From NCBI GenBank assembly GCA_949752795.1, contig OX457056.1, forward strand, positions 175,794,428 through 175,858,427: 64,000 nucleotides of DNA, written 5' to 3'. How positions within the stretch are numbered: the stretch's first letter is position 1; each line of letters begins with the position of its first letter. The stretch comes from Hyperoodon ampullatus (taxonomy: Eukaryota > Chordata > Mammalia > Artiodactyla > Ziphiidae). The notes below the pieces were generated by a model. It was not told where the DNA came from, searched no databases, and was given only the letters and a program-made list of their open reading frames with translations. This document shows positions 22,471-34,344 of the stretch, one piece after another. Both the position numbers and the translations under genes were made by a program.

Positions 22471-23800
22471 AAGCACATTCTAGATTTCCATTTGAGAATA
22501 TGCTATGGTTCCTACTGTCATGTTAAAAACAAACAAAAAAGAAACAACTAATCTTCACTGACTCTACATGCTTATGATAATAGCAAATGAATAGTAACTA
22601 TGTGGTCAGTAGAAGCAGAAGCATGAAACCAGATGACATCAACAAAATTAATCCATGAGATCTTTTTATCTCATTAATTCAAGTGTATGTGTGTGTGTAA
22701 TTATTGGTTTTGCTTTGTTTTTGTTTTGTAGTTAGTTCATGGAATTCTCTTGTTTGGTGGGCCTTCTGACAAACTAGACCTGGGCCTCACAAAGAATCAC
22801 CCTATAAGATCCAATTCTAATTGCCAGGATCTAATTGCCAGGATCCTCTTGGCTGCTTGCTACTTAAAGCCCCAGCATAAGATCATTCCCCTCCTGACTC
22901 TAGAACACCACTTAGCTCCATAGGAAATAGATTAACTTTAAAGCCCAGATGTAAAGTAGTGTCTCCAAACTGTAGGCTAAAATGTGGAAGGCCTTATGAA
23001 ATTAATGTTTGTTAAACAGAGACTTTGGCAAACAGAACTCTGAATCACTGAAAATAGTTTTTGAATGCCTTAACTCTAAAATGGATTAACCAATTCATAT
23101 AGCTTTGTAAGAGAGAAAGCAAAAATCTAACTTCTAGATTAGAATGTAATATCCATCAGACTGGATCAGATGGGCAACTGATATAAACAAATAATTTCAG
23201 GATTACCTTCTAAAATGGAAATAATAGCCCACCTTTAACCTCATCCCTGAAGGGACTTATAAACTCCACAGACAGAATATATAAACTCCATTTCACACAT
23301 ACCCATTTTAGAAAGGAGAATGGCTTTGGTGACAGATTTCCATGTCACAGGGCACCTACTGTTGCTTTCTCGAGTAGGAATTCTGATGCAAGACCGTTCT
23401 AGCTTTATGCAGCCATGTACTGTCCTAGGGCACAGTGTCACCACTGGATGGCTTCATATCCATCCATCCTTCTAGGTATTATTTCCCTGGATACATGTTG
23501 AGTATCATCACTAAAAAAAACTCACGGCATGAACCCAAGCCACAGCACCGACCACTGCTACAATTACATTATGAATGACTATAATGTCTTTCCTTTTCCT
23601 GCTTACCTGTTCTACTAAGAATTATTTTAATTGGATTTGCAGACTAAAAAACCACCATTATTTCAGAGAATGGTCAGAGCTCTGGGTCCTCTGTACTTTA
23701 AGCTGGGCAAAGACTTTAGCTCTTAAACAACCCAAGAATACCGTATAATATGAGAAGATACAGTCTTTCCACTGTGGGAGATGATAGATTGCAAAAAAGC
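22471..23800. other. Unique AT-rich noncoding stretch
   Basis: Holds a short tandem duplication of ctaattgccaggat at about 22816-22844. No gene recognised. Confidence 0.4.
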
Positions 23801-24091
23801 AAAAGAAGAAGGAGAAGAAGAAAACGGAGGAGGAGGAGGAAGGGAAAAGGAGGAGGAGGGAGAAGGAGGGAGGGAGAGGAGAGGGAGGGGGAGGAGAGGG
23901 AGGGGGAGGAGAAGGAGGGAGGGAGAGGCGAGGGAGGGGGAAGGTAGGAGGGAGGGAGAGGAGAGGAAGGAGGAGGGGAGGAGAGAGGGAGAGGACAGGG
24001 AGGGGGAGGGGAGGAGAGAGGGAGAGGAGGGGGAGGGGAGGAGAGAGGGAGAGGAAGAGGAAAAGGAGGAAGGAGAAGAAGAAGAGCAAGG
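23801..24091. repeat. (GGA)n/(GGGA)n polypurine tract
   Basis: About 290 bp almost without pyrimidines on the plus strand, built from gaa, gga and ggga units. The arginine/glutamate-rich and proline/leucine-rich frames through it are translations of the repeat, not genes. Mirror-like purine tracts such as this can form triplex DNA. Confidence 0.97.
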
Positions 24092-25035
24092 GTCTTAGAA
24101 GTACAACTTCATGGATTTTTGACCTTAACTAAATAGTTTTCAAATTTCACCTCTTGCCCTACTGATCCAAGTGTGTTCTAAAACAGTACCATCAGCAGAG
24201 CAGTTCTTGGGATAAACAAGGAACTGATGAGCAGTGAGGGGAAAAAAGTAATTGAATTCACTGAAGAACAGCTGAAAATGTCCCTCTGAGAAAGGAATTA
24301 GTATCCATATTTAGATTTTGATTGTATCTAAATGATTCCTAATTTCTGATCTATTCTACACAGTCAGATTTCACAGGACCAGTGGATTTTGCTGTTAGTA
24401 ATCTCAGAATTTTTTCTCTTTTCCTCCGGTTGCCAATCTAAATATAGTACATTAAGATCATTCCAAATAAGTATAGGGTTTAGGACAAAAATCTTAGTCC
24501 TTTGAAACACCCACATTGTTATTTATTTAAAATTCACCTCCACACTTACTGAATCTGTGCAGCTCTGTGTTCAACATATCCCATTGTGCTCATACACTTA
24601 GTATTAGTAAATTGGTCCCTTTGGGAATCTAAACTTAGGTGCACATAACGCTACATCTTGGAATTCATAATTCTTCCATAATCACCTCCCATTTGGCATC
24701 TGTGAAATCACAAAGGCAGGTTTCCTCAGTGAAGATCTGTTCAGAGTCCAATATTTACATAAACAATTTCTGTTTGGAGTGTAGGTTCTTTCATGCACCA
24801 ATAACCTCTCCATCTCTGTAGGTCTCTAAATTTCATGTTAAATAAATTTTAGCACTGTAGAAATACTTCAAGCAATCTTCATCATTTTTTCAGCATAAAA
24901 AGTCATGTAGACAGTCTAAAGAGGTATTTTGTGGATTTTTAATGGAATAAATATAAGTACAATTTGAATTGTAGGTACTATTTGAGTTGCAGGAATAATT
25001 TGAGGGTTTTTTTTTTAATGTTACCTCCATCCCTA
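24092..25035. other. AT-rich unique sequence
   Basis: No repeat or coding feature recognised. Confidence 0.4.
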
Positions 25036-25039
25036 GACT

Positions 25040-25120
25040 AAAATATTCTTGGGTGTGGGAACTAGCTACCTATCCAGAACACAGTCCAGCAAATACCTAC
25101 TGAATTAACATTTTAGATAA
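25040..25120 (+). repeat. Possible L2 3' end fragment
   Basis: 'cttgggtgtgggaactagct' and 'gaacacagtccagcaaatac' and 'ctactgaattaac' give a weak L2-terminus pattern. Confidence 0.3.
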
Positions 25121-25399
25121 TCTGAGTTATTTCCCTGATAAAATAAAAGAGTGATTATGATTTTTCAGTCAAAACAGAACTTTGACTTTAAATTCTTCTT
25201 TTTAGTAGTGTATCTACTACATGCTTAAATTTTCTACTTATCAAATCATCAGTGATTAAAAGGATTAATATACAACCTTGCTATGGTTTGGTAAAGATAG
25301 CATTCACCAGTGTAAATAGGTATTACCTTTCTATAAAATAATTCTCCACCAAAATTTAAAGTCTTTTAAAAATACCTACTTTTTGACCCAAATTTATAT

Positions 25400-26240
25400 A
25401 GAAAAGGTTTTTTTCTAAAGAAAATCATTTGAGGGGTTCAAGGATAATTGTAAAGAATATTCACGTGGCATTGCTTTAAAAGTTGATATAAATGGAAAAA
25501 CTTCAAAGTCTATCAATAGGGAGTTGGGGAAATCAGTGGTGAAACATCCATGCAGTGTAAAAATGCAATCATGCTCTCTGCTCAAGGAAATAGAACTTAA
25601 CTCCCCATCCCTTAAGTGTGGGCTGTATATAGTGACTTGTTTCTAAAAGTACAATCTGGAATGCAAAGTAGGGAGTAACTTCACAGTGGAGAAATCAGAC
25701 ACAGACACCTTAGCCTGAAGATCAAGGTTAACATGATCACAATTCATGCTGATAGCATGTACTCTGGACGTGATGTGTTGAGGATGGCACTTCACCTCTG
25801 TGGGCTTCCCCCACAAAACCCATAACCCCAGTTAAACATGAGAAAAGCATCAGACAAATCCCAATTGAGGCACATTCTATAAAATTCCTGACCAGTACTC
25901 CTCAAAAGTGTCAAGGTCATCAAAAACAAGGAAAGTCTGAGAAACTGTCACAACCCTGAGAAGCCCAAGGACACATGACAACTAAACGGAATGTGGGCTC
26001 CTGGATGGGATCCTAGAACAGAAAAAGGATATTATGGAAAAACTAATGAAATCTGATTATAGTATGGAGTTTAGTTAATAACAATGTACCAAAATTGGTT
26101 CATTCGTTGTGACAAGTGTGCCATAGTCATACGATATTAAATTAGGTGAAACTGGTTACAAGGTATATGGGAATTCTCTGTACTATCTTTACAACTCTCC
26201 CATAAACGTAAAACTATTCTAAAATAAAAAGATTATTTGA
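25400..26240 (+). mobile_element. Old L1M LINE 3' portion
   Basis: Contains 'aaagtctatcaatagggagt', later 'gaaactggttacaaggtata', 'gggaattctctgtactatct' and 'ctattctaaaataaaaagat', the classic end of mammalian-wide L1M elements, in plus orientation. The region between is diverged. No open reading frame survives. Confidence 0.8.
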
Positions 26241-26514
26241 AATAATACAGTCATGAACAACGATGATAAATAAATGTGTGCACTACTTCCAGATTGAATT
26301 AGGTGTTGCCAATGTGCCCCACAGTATCCTGAACTTTTCCTATCATACAGCACAACTGTTTCTTTCCTATTTCATGAGAGCAGAGGCTAGTTCTGTTCCG
26401 TGCAAAATTCTCCCAAGACTATGCAGGAACTTAGTAAATAAAAGAATGGATTACCATGTTGTCCAGTAAAAAATCATCATAATAATCAATTACAAAGCAC
26501 TCTGTATAGCATGC

Positions 26515-26665
26515 TCTATCACATATTAGCTATACAACCTTGGGCAAGTCAGTTCAGAACTCTGAGCCTCAGTTTCTGCATATTTAAAGCAAAGATAATC
26601 ATCACCCTTATCCCATAGATTTGTTCTGAGGATTCAAGAGTTAATATGTATAAAATACATTGTTC
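26515..26665 (+). repeat. MIR SINE fragment
   Basis: 'acaaccttgggcaagtcagt', 'gagcctcagtttctgcatat' and 'gattcaagagttaatatgta' follow MIR plus orientation. Confidence 0.8.
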
Positions 26666-26919
26666 TTCCCCCGTCTCTCTGTCTCTCCATCATCCAGATG
26701 GAGTGATTAAAAAATATGTATATTAGAAGCTACATATCTAAAGTGAATGATATTTGCCATTTTAAGATGCGTATTTTCAATTTATTTTTGATTAGCTCTG
26801 TTCATAATTTTTAGATAATGAAAATATATTACACTCATTAAAAATATTAATAAAAAGGAAAATAAGTCAACATACATACACATACACCAATGAGACATAG
26901 CAAAGATACATAGAATATT

Positions 26920-27400
26920 GTTCTGTCCCCCAAATAATTTACAATCTAGCTGAAGAGGAAAGGGACAAAACCACTGCTGAAAAGTTGAAGAAACACTCAG
27001 TAAAGCAATATAAAAGATGCCTTAGGGCTTCCCTGGTGGCACAGTGGTTGAGAGTCCGCCTGCCGATGCAGGGGACACGGGTTCGTGCCCCGGTCCGGGA
27101 GGATCCCACATGCCGCGGAGCGGCTGGGCCCGTGAGCCATGGCCGCTGAGCCTGCGCGTCCAGAGCCTGTGCTCCGCAACGGGAGAGGCCACAACAGTGA
27201 GAGGCCCGAGTACCGCAAAAAAAAAAAAAAAAAAAAAAAAAAAGATGCCTTAGAGTAATCTCTGAGGAGCAGGCAAGTGACAAGTAGAAGCTATCATTAG
27301 AACAGAACTTGAGAGAAAGGAAAGGATGATGCTATGAGATGCCAGCTGGGGACAGAGTTGGGGGCAAGGTGGTCCTAGCCGGAGGGACAGCATCAGCGAA
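26920..27400 (-). repeat. L2 LINE fragment split by a SINE
   Basis: 'caaataatttacaatctagc tgaa'-type sequence upstream of the SINE and 'agcatcagcgaaagcacagt' downstream resemble the reverse-complement L2 3' region. The young SINE at 27026-27239 interrupts it. Confidence 0.4.
27026..27239 (+). mobile_element. CHR-type SINE, young short form
   Basis: Complete body, close to the apparent consensus. Perfect 14-bp duplication aaaagatgccttag at 27012-27025 and 27240-27253. A long pure A-tail (about 25) argues for a recent insertion. Confidence 0.96.
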
Positions 27401-27955
27401 AGCACAGTTAGGGAAGCTCGGGTGTGAGAGGCACCCACCGTTCACACACAAGCCTGCCTTGTGTATCTTTACATCAATCCAGGTTCTTGAATTGTCCCCA
27501 AGTCCCCAAATTTGGTTTTTTTAAGAACTCCTGATTAATTAACCCTCATCAAGCCTTCCTAATCCACTCCCATTACATAGAAAGAAGAACAAAAGACCAA
27601 AAGAAGCCTAACCTCATTTCTGAATTTACAGTTCCAACGCCAGTGACTCACGCATGTGTCAAGATGGTCAGCCTCGCGTGACCTGCAGATGTGGGTCACA
27701 AAGAGATGCAGAGCGGGCACAACCCAGAACAGCTGGAAGCGGACACAGAGTGACAGGCCAGTCCCTCCCTCCTCCCAGGGGCGAATCAACTCCCTCCCTA
27801 TCATAACTTGGCTCGGGTATCTTTAGGATGCCAGGCTTCCAGACAGAGAGGGAGTGAAAAGAAGTGGGGAGCTAATTTCGTTCATTACTTGACAGCACAT
27901 CATGGAGTACACACTCTCCCATTTCCCCCAGAAAAGAGTACCCATTTTGTCTACC
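27401..27955. other. Unique noncoding sequence
   Basis: No coding exon or repeat recognised. Rising GC content toward 27.7 kb. Confidence 0.35.
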
Positions 27956-28340
27956 ACTAGAACTTATGGACTTTTAAAAATAGATTTTGCCAAACAATCG
28001 TGCGGGCAAATGCTGACTTGCAGTCTGGGAGCTATCTCTTCGTCAGGCCCAGCAAGATGAAAGCAGGTTCTATTTTCATCATGAGAGAGCCGCGCGTGGA
28101 GACACAAAGGAGAAATTCACTTTTCATCTCCATCAAGCAGAGCCCCTCACGAGCCAAAGCGGGGCTGGCTCCAACAATCGCCAAAACGCCCTGCGCGGGG
28201 GGGTGGGGGGGAACAGCAGCTTCTGCTTGAAGAATGGCATCGTGCGGCTACAAATCCAGGACAGGAGGATTTCCCAGCGCCCAGCACAATCTCAAAGTAC
28301 AGAAAAATTCTTTCCTACTCTGGTGTGCCAGGAACTTGAC
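27956..28340. other. Unique GC-richer stretch, candidate regulatory element
   Basis: Texture unlike the AT-rich flanks: several CpGs (cgtgcgggc, gccgcgcgtgg, ctgcgcgggg), no repeat, and a G7-T-G7 run at 28197-28211. No splice-framed coding potential. Possible conserved enhancer. Confidence 0.3.
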
Positions 28341-28935
28341 AGTGGAAGAGTCTTAGTAGCAAGAGCAGCAAAGGTACAGCGCAACCCAGGCATACAAGAA
28401 CGAAAAGAGGACACGGATAAAGCCTGCTCCGAAAGCATAGGGGATTGGTACTTTTTTTGATCTCTTTGATTTTCCCCCCAGGGCGGATTGTGCCCTTCAA
28501 GCTTCAAGTCTGAGAGTAGTTTCAGTATATTTCTTTCCTGGTGGGGAGGTTAAAAGTTTTTTTTAATATTCGTATGTATGTATTTTGCTCTCTTATTAAC
28601 TGCTACCAAGTAGTATTTTTTAATATTCACAGGGTACCTCTCATGTAACTATCTCTTTACAACAATCGAACTGAACCCAAAGAGCCCAGTTGTGCATTCA
28701 GCCTCTGGCAGGTTAGTGCAAAATTCAATTTGTACTAATCAGCCCCTGGCTGTTGAAGCATGTAATATACTAGATGTGACAATTCCCTGTCTTACCGTAT
28801 CCACTTTTCCCCCCTGGAGGTTCCCTGATGCCAGCTAACTGGGAGCAATCACCTCACTGAGAGAATTCGGTATAACGAAGGGTGAGGTTCAAACCCATTA
28901 ATAATGATGGTGACAATCCTACCAGCGTTAATATG
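28341..28935. other. Unique noncoding sequence
   Basis: Nothing recognised except AT-rich runs near 28.56-28.62 kb. Confidence 0.4.
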
Positions 28936-28939
28936 GGAA

Positions 28940-29190
28940 ATGGCAGCTAATAATTATCATGTGCCTACTATGTGCCAAACCCAAAACCAAATGCTTTACG
29001 TAGATCATTTCATTTTACCTTCAAACTAACCCTGTAAGGTACATAGAATTATTATCACTGTTTAATAAACGGGAAAATGGAGACTTAAAGAATTTGATCA
29101 GTCTGCACAGGCTCACGCTAGTAATCAGTGGAGATGCAATTTGAACTTGGGCAGTGTCACCCCAGAGCCTACGCTCTGGTCCACTGCTCA
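28940..29190 (-). repeat. MIR SINE, near full length
   Basis: 'atcatgtgcctactatgtgc', 'gtagatcatttcattttacc' and 'ccagagcctacgctctggtc' appear in reverse-complement MIR order. Confidence 0.85.
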
Positions 29191-29650
29191 GATCATATCT
29201 ATATTGTCCCCAAAGCTATGCTTACCACTCCTTAGTGCAGACAGGAAACAAAAGCCACCCAGTCGAGACAGGGCCCATCAGATTTCACAGACATTCCATG
29301 TGGACACCAACCTCCTCTCCAGTCCGGTAGGGGGGCAGAGGGTGGGCACAAAGGAAATTACATGTGTTTCTCCCTCCCTGCTGTGCCGAGCTCCAGATTT
29401 GCTTCCTCTCCATCTCAGAAACTCAGCAGGATCTGGGGAGCCATGTGGGGACAGGAGGACCAGTTCTTCCTTGGTTATGACAAACCCTCGAGAAGAGGCT
29501 TCTTATTTTGCCACTCAGCGTAAGTTTCCATTGGGGAAAGACCACTCTGTGTTCTCGTGCTTCCTGAATTCTCATCAGCCAAGAACACAGTCACACTCCT
29601 CGCTGTCTGAGAAACCTCTGCTGTGGAACAACCAAGATTCTTTTATTCTT
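29191..29650. other. Unique noncoding sequence with a 170-codon open frame
   Basis: The plus-strand frame 29141-29653 begins inside a MIR and shows no domain, so it is not called a gene. Confidence 0.35.
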
Positions 29651-29654
29651 TAAT

Positions 29655-29790
29655 TCATTCATCTATTCAACGAATGTTTACTGAGTACTACTCTGTCCCA
29701 GACACCATGTGACTGGGATAAATGATTAATAACACACAATGGCTAACTTCAAAGGGGTCAGCCTCGATTAGGGAATACAAAACTCTGGTC
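29655..29790 (-). repeat. L2 LINE 3' end fragment
   Basis: 'ttcattcatctattcaacga atg' followed by 'gtttactgagtactactctg' is the reverse-complement L2 terminus. Confidence 0.6.
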
Positions 29791-29879
29791 CCTTCCTTTA
29801 AAAATGTATATTAAGACATGCTACAGAGTGCGACTGTCTCCGTGGGGAAGGGAGGAGGGGGAGGAAGGAGGCAAGAGGA

Positions 29880-30060
29880 CAAGCAACTCCTGTGTGACAG
29901 TCCCTGTCCTAGAAGCTTGATGCACATCTAATTTAATTCTTTCCCCAGTTCTGAGAGGCAAGTACCCTAAGCCCCATTTCATAACCAACTGACATACAGA
30001 GAGGTTCAAAAACACCTTTTCCCAAGACAGTGAAGGCTTCACAGCTCCTGTCTGGGAGAT
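29880..30060 (-). repeat. MIR SINE fragment
   Basis: 'gatgcacatctaatttaatt', 'gagaggcaagtaccctaagc' and 'catacagagaggttcaaaaa' give reverse-complement MIR order. Confidence 0.65.
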
Positions 30061-30289
30061 CCTGAGGGGCTGAAATCCAGCTGGACTAGGGAGCTCTAGG
30101 GGGCTTGTCTTGAAGTTGCATTTGCAAAGCGAGTGCGTTATTCTGACTTAGGGACACCGCACATCTCAGTGTCTCCAGGTCTGTCCTGCTTTATGCCAGG
30201 GTCCCTGAGTGATTATTCATGAACTGAACTCCTCTTTTCATTTGTAAGTGTTCCATGTTGATGATAAATTACACGGGCATCCTATTTTT

Positions 30290-30480
30290 TTTAACATATT
30301 TATTGGAGTATAATTGCTTTACAATAGTGTGTTAGTTGCTGCTATATAACAAAGTGAATCAGCTATAGGTATACATATATCCCCATATCCCTCCCTCTTG
30401 TGTCTCCCTCTCACCCTCCCTATCCCACCCCTCTAGATGGACACAAAGTACCTAGCTGATCTCCCTGTGCTATGCTAGGG
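30290..30480 (-). mobile_element. L1 LINE 3' end, short insertion
   Basis: 'tattggagtataattgcttt' and 'gctatataacaaagtgaatc' are the reverse complement of a cetartiodactyl L1 3' UTR. The duplication atcctattttt is at 30279-30289 and 30481-30491, so this is a severely 5'-truncated insertion of about 190 bp. Confidence 0.9.
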
Positions 30481-30491
30481 ATCCTATTTTT

Positions 30492-31678
30492 ACTTCAACT
30501 TTACTCATTTGAATTAGCTTGGAGAAGACTGGTGGACATTGCTGGGATTAAATCTTCTATTTCCCAAGCCAGCCCTCTGGAGCACCCAGAGCCAACAGGC
30601 TCATGTCCAACCCTAGTAGGATTCTTCCCCAAATTATGAGATTCCAAATCCATTGTTTTTTCCCCTAGTACTCTTGTTTCCTGTGAGAATCATAGCTAGA
30701 GATGGACATAGAACTTAACTTCCAAACCACATTACTCTATTGGCCTAAACTAGTTTTTCCCTTCATTTTTCAAGTCATAAGGCAGATAGAGAGCTGAATG
30801 GCACAGGACTGGTTTAATGAAGATCATTTCTGAATTAGCTGCCCATTATAAGAAAATCAGAATAAGATCAATTAACAGATCAGTCAGAAACTCAAGGAGC
30901 CAACGTGCAGACATGGACCAAGCACAGCATCACTCATCCTGCAAAAAGTCAATACGATGTCTAATTTGTCAACCACATTTGGAATGATCTGCACAAAAGA
31001 AACAAAGACAACATCATGATGTTTGCCACCATCAGCTCTCTCTGTGCTGGGCTGTTCCATTATGTAAGTCCCAAAGCACCAAGCAAGGCACTAAATTACA
31101 TACAGGTAGTGGCTGGATATAGGCTGCCAGCCGGCTTTTAGCAACATCCCCCATATGGCTAGGAATGCTTGTGCCAGTTAATTAGCACTGGCATTAATCG
31201 AGAGAAGGAACATTGACCAGGACATCGAGGTTATCCTTAGACTATTTAAACATGTCATGTGATCATTCGTTCCATCTGTTATCAACATACCTCACACTTA
31301 ATCCAGTAAATAAACTCCCTAACATTTTAAGCAAATGATTCCATTTTGCCAGGCCTCTTTAGGCTTTGCAAATCTCGGAGTGTTTTTCTCCCTAGAATCT
31401 ATAGTGTGAAGTGTCACAGTGTCCTGATGGGAATTCAAGGACAAGAGCTACCCCTCCCCCCATCCATGAAATCCTGGGGAAGTATCCATAAGAGGTGGGG
31501 GAATAAAATCAACCACATGCCATCACTCACTCAAATGCATATTTTTCACTTTGCAGCTACCCAACAAATCTGCCTTATTTTCTTTCCATGCTCACAATTC
31601 TGCTGAAAGCACATAGAAAATAAAGCCCCATTATTCAAATGAATTTCACTGTGCACTAAAAGTGTGACTACGTTTGGG
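30492..31678. other. Unique stretch with candidate conserved regulatory element
   Basis: 30.76-31.26 kb has no repeat and dense homeodomain-like words (aattagct, caattaac, gttaattagc, cattaatcg). At 31172-31193 gccagttaattagcactggc is an inverted repeat around an ATTA core. This looks like developmental enhancer sequence; conservation is inferred. Confidence 0.3.
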
Positions 31679-31691
31679 GGAAACCCATTTT

Positions 31692-31907
31692 TTTTTTTTG
31701 TTGTTGTTGTTGTTGTTGTTACACGGGCCTCTCACTGTTGTGGCCTCTCCCCTTGCGGAGCACAGGCTCCGGACGCACAGGCTCAGTGGCCATGGCTCAC
31801 GGGCCCAGCCGCTCCGCGGCATGCGGGATCTTCCCGGACCGGGGCACGAACCCGTGTCCCCTGCATCGGCAGGCGGACTCTCAACCACTGCGCCACCAGG
31901 CAAGCCC
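31692..31907 (-). mobile_element. CHR-type SINE with (TTG)n tail
   Basis: Full body in reverse orientation. The duplication ggaaacccatttt is perfect at 31679-31691 and 31908-31920. The tail reads as a short T run plus ten or so ttg units, so the A-tail has become an AAC microsatellite. Confidence 0.95.
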
Positions 31908-31920
31908 GGAAACCCATTTT

Positions 31921-32425
31921 AAAAGTGATCTCCTCTGAAATGGATGATGCCTAGCAAGGTATAAAACACTTGGGTACTTAGAAAAGCAGATAGGAAATAA
32001 TCCAACCTCAAAACACTTCATTGGCAAATTGGCTCATTATAGGTATAGACCCAAAGTAGATTTCCAATCCACGTCCTAGAAAGGTATATAGACCATGCAT
32101 TTTTAGAAACACTGGTAAACATCTTCCCTGAGAAACTTATCTTCGAGTCTCTTTTCTTACCCTAAGAAAGGTTATATAGTCAATATATCATTAATCTTTA
32201 GCATTTCTTTATCTACCTCTTCCATAGACTTCTTTCCTCTTCAACACTACCTCCAAAGCCAATTCTCATTAAACTGATGAAAATGTACATCATTTGCCCA
32301 ATGCACGAGATGGCCTTTAGGAAGAGGCCAAAACCCCCTCAAAGTTATAAAAGGTCTTGTGTATTGGTCAGATGAAAGTAAAAATAATGCCTGATCATGA
32401 TGGAACGTCTCTCAGTGCTGAGACA
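31921..32425. other. Unique AT-rich sequence
   Basis: Nothing recognised. Confidence 0.4.
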
Positions 32426-32429
32426 TCTT

Positions 32430-32665
32430 AGAATAATGAACAGAAAGCACTGAGGAAGATCAGGGTTCAAATCCTGCTGCCTCCAGAATGGTGACCTCAG
32501 GGAAATTACTTCATCTCTCCTGGCTAAAAATGACAATAAAATCCCTATTCTCTCCAAATCATAGAGTTAGCATGAGATCCAGCGTAATAATGGACATTGT
32601 CATTGCCACCTTACTCACTGTGGACTTGGCATAGAGTGGTAATCAAGGTTAGTTCCCTTCTCTAG
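32430..32665 (+). repeat. MIR SINE fragment
   Basis: 'cagggttcaaatcctgctgc', 'gtgacctcagggaaattact' and 'cacttactcactgtggactt'-like sequence follow MIR order in plus orientation. Confidence 0.6.
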
Positions 32666-32944
32666 TACTTCATATAAAAGGTATTACCTAATCTGCAATG
32701 TCGTCTTAAAAAAAGTACAACTTACTCTTTCAGGTAGCTCAGCGTGATGAAGCAGACATTACTGGTCTAATTTTACCCCAAGCACAGGGAAAATCCAAAA
32801 GTCATCTCAGGATCCAATTAATCAGAGAGAGATAATTAAATTTTACACATTGGACTAAGTTTTAACTAGGACACTAGAGCTACCTTGAGGATTACATAGT
32901 GTTTCCTGCTCAGGGGAAAATGAAATTCGTACAATTATACAATT

Positions 32945-33285
32945 GTTCAGCTCAGCCAATACTTATTGATGATCTGCTTCATGCCAGATCCTACACACTC
33001 TGAACACACATAGGAATACCACCCTTTCCCTGACCTGGAAAACCATGTGGTCTAGGAGGCAAAGATAAACACAGAGATATGATGTGATATATGATATGAA
33101 AATTATGAGACAGAGGTACACAGAGAATCAGGGGGTGGCTTTCTGTAAGGGATGTCATGTCTGAGTCAAGATGAATAAGAGTTAGATGAGTGACTAGTCA
33201 CAGGAAGGGATGCCAGACAGAGGGAAGAGCACAGACAAGACCCTACATGGAACCCTTACAGGGAGCTAGATGCCGTGCTTTTTTA
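32945..33285 (-). repeat. L2 LINE 3' portion
   Basis: 'cagccaatacttattgatga', 'aaaaccatgtggtctaggag' and the long purine-rich segment to 'agggaagagcacagacaaga' match reverse-complement L2. Confidence 0.55.
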
Positions 33286-33390
33286 CTGGAAAATCGACAT
33301 GAAAGAGCAAGGTCTGGAACATGAGGCTAGGGAATATGACAAACAGATAACCTAAGAAGAGGAGAAATGATGCCGTGCACTATCAAAAGA

Positions 33391-33600
33391 TTTTTTTTTT
33401 TTTTTTTTGCGGTACACGGGCCTCTCACTGCTGTGGCCTCTCCCGTTGCAGAGCACAGGCTCCGGACGCGCAGGCTCAGCAGCCATGGCTCATGGGCCCA
33501 GCCGCTCCACGACATGTGGGATCTTCCCGGACCAGGGAACGAACCTGTGTCCCCTGCATCGGCAGGCAGACTCTCAACCACTACACCACCAGGGAAGCCC
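33391..33600 (-). mobile_element. CHR-type SINE, young short form
   Basis: T18 run then full reverse-complement body. The flanks tatcaaaagat and cctcaaaggagt suggest an imperfect duplication, tcaaa(a)g. Confidence 0.92.
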
Positions 33601-34340
33601 TCAAAGGAGTCTTTACCTTACCATCAAACATCACACAGTTTTTCTTAAAATGAAGATCAAAACAGACAAGCAAAATGCATTCCTGTTTGTAAAACACAGT
33701 CTTATGATAGATTCCAGAGAAACCATCCATTTACCCAAATAAGGAACAGTGGGATACATACAAAGATGGAGACAATAGTCTCAGGGATGCTGCAAAGCTG
33801 ACTCCCTTGACTGAAACTCACAAAAACAAACAAACAAACAAAGACCCCAAACTACCTGCAAATTTAGAAGGAAAAACCTAGAGCTTAGCAATCCTGCTCT
33901 AACTTCCTCCATTTATTGACTAGAATAATTTGCAGTCTCTCAATCTAGAACCCAGTCATGAAAAACAAATCCTCTCACCCTTGTCCTGCCAGAAGAGTCA
34001 TTGCCTTCATCTCCAATACAATACTCCAGAAGTCTAACATTCCTATCCATTTGTCAGTGGTACGTGTAAATATCTGGACAGTTATTAACAAAGGCTCAGG
34101 CTGAAAGGTAGTGTTCATCTGGAAAGTGTCTGTAGATTGAATAATTCTGTTTATAATTCATGGCCATTTCCTTCCACTTCCCCATCACAATTCACCGTGT
34201 GGGACACACTGGCCCATGGTCGTTCTGTGTGTTCTGTTACTTGTTTTAACCAAGGCTCTTGTACAAACTAAGGTCTGCAATACAACTTTAAACATTATGT
34301 TGCATATTATCCTTCTCAGAATCTACCATAAGAACCCACA
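33601..34340. other. Unique noncoding sequence
   Basis: A (caaa)n run of five units lies at about 33824-33842. No gene recognised. Confidence 0.4.
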
Positions 34341-34344
34341 CCCC

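Noticed and set aside
23781..24098. 105- and 143-codon frames rich in Arg/Glu/Gly or Ser/Pro/Leu
   Set aside because: Direct translations of the purine tract.
29141..29653. 170-codon plus frame, among the longest in the window
   Set aside because: Starts inside a MIR and has no recognisable domain; frames of this length arise by chance in moderate-GC DNA.
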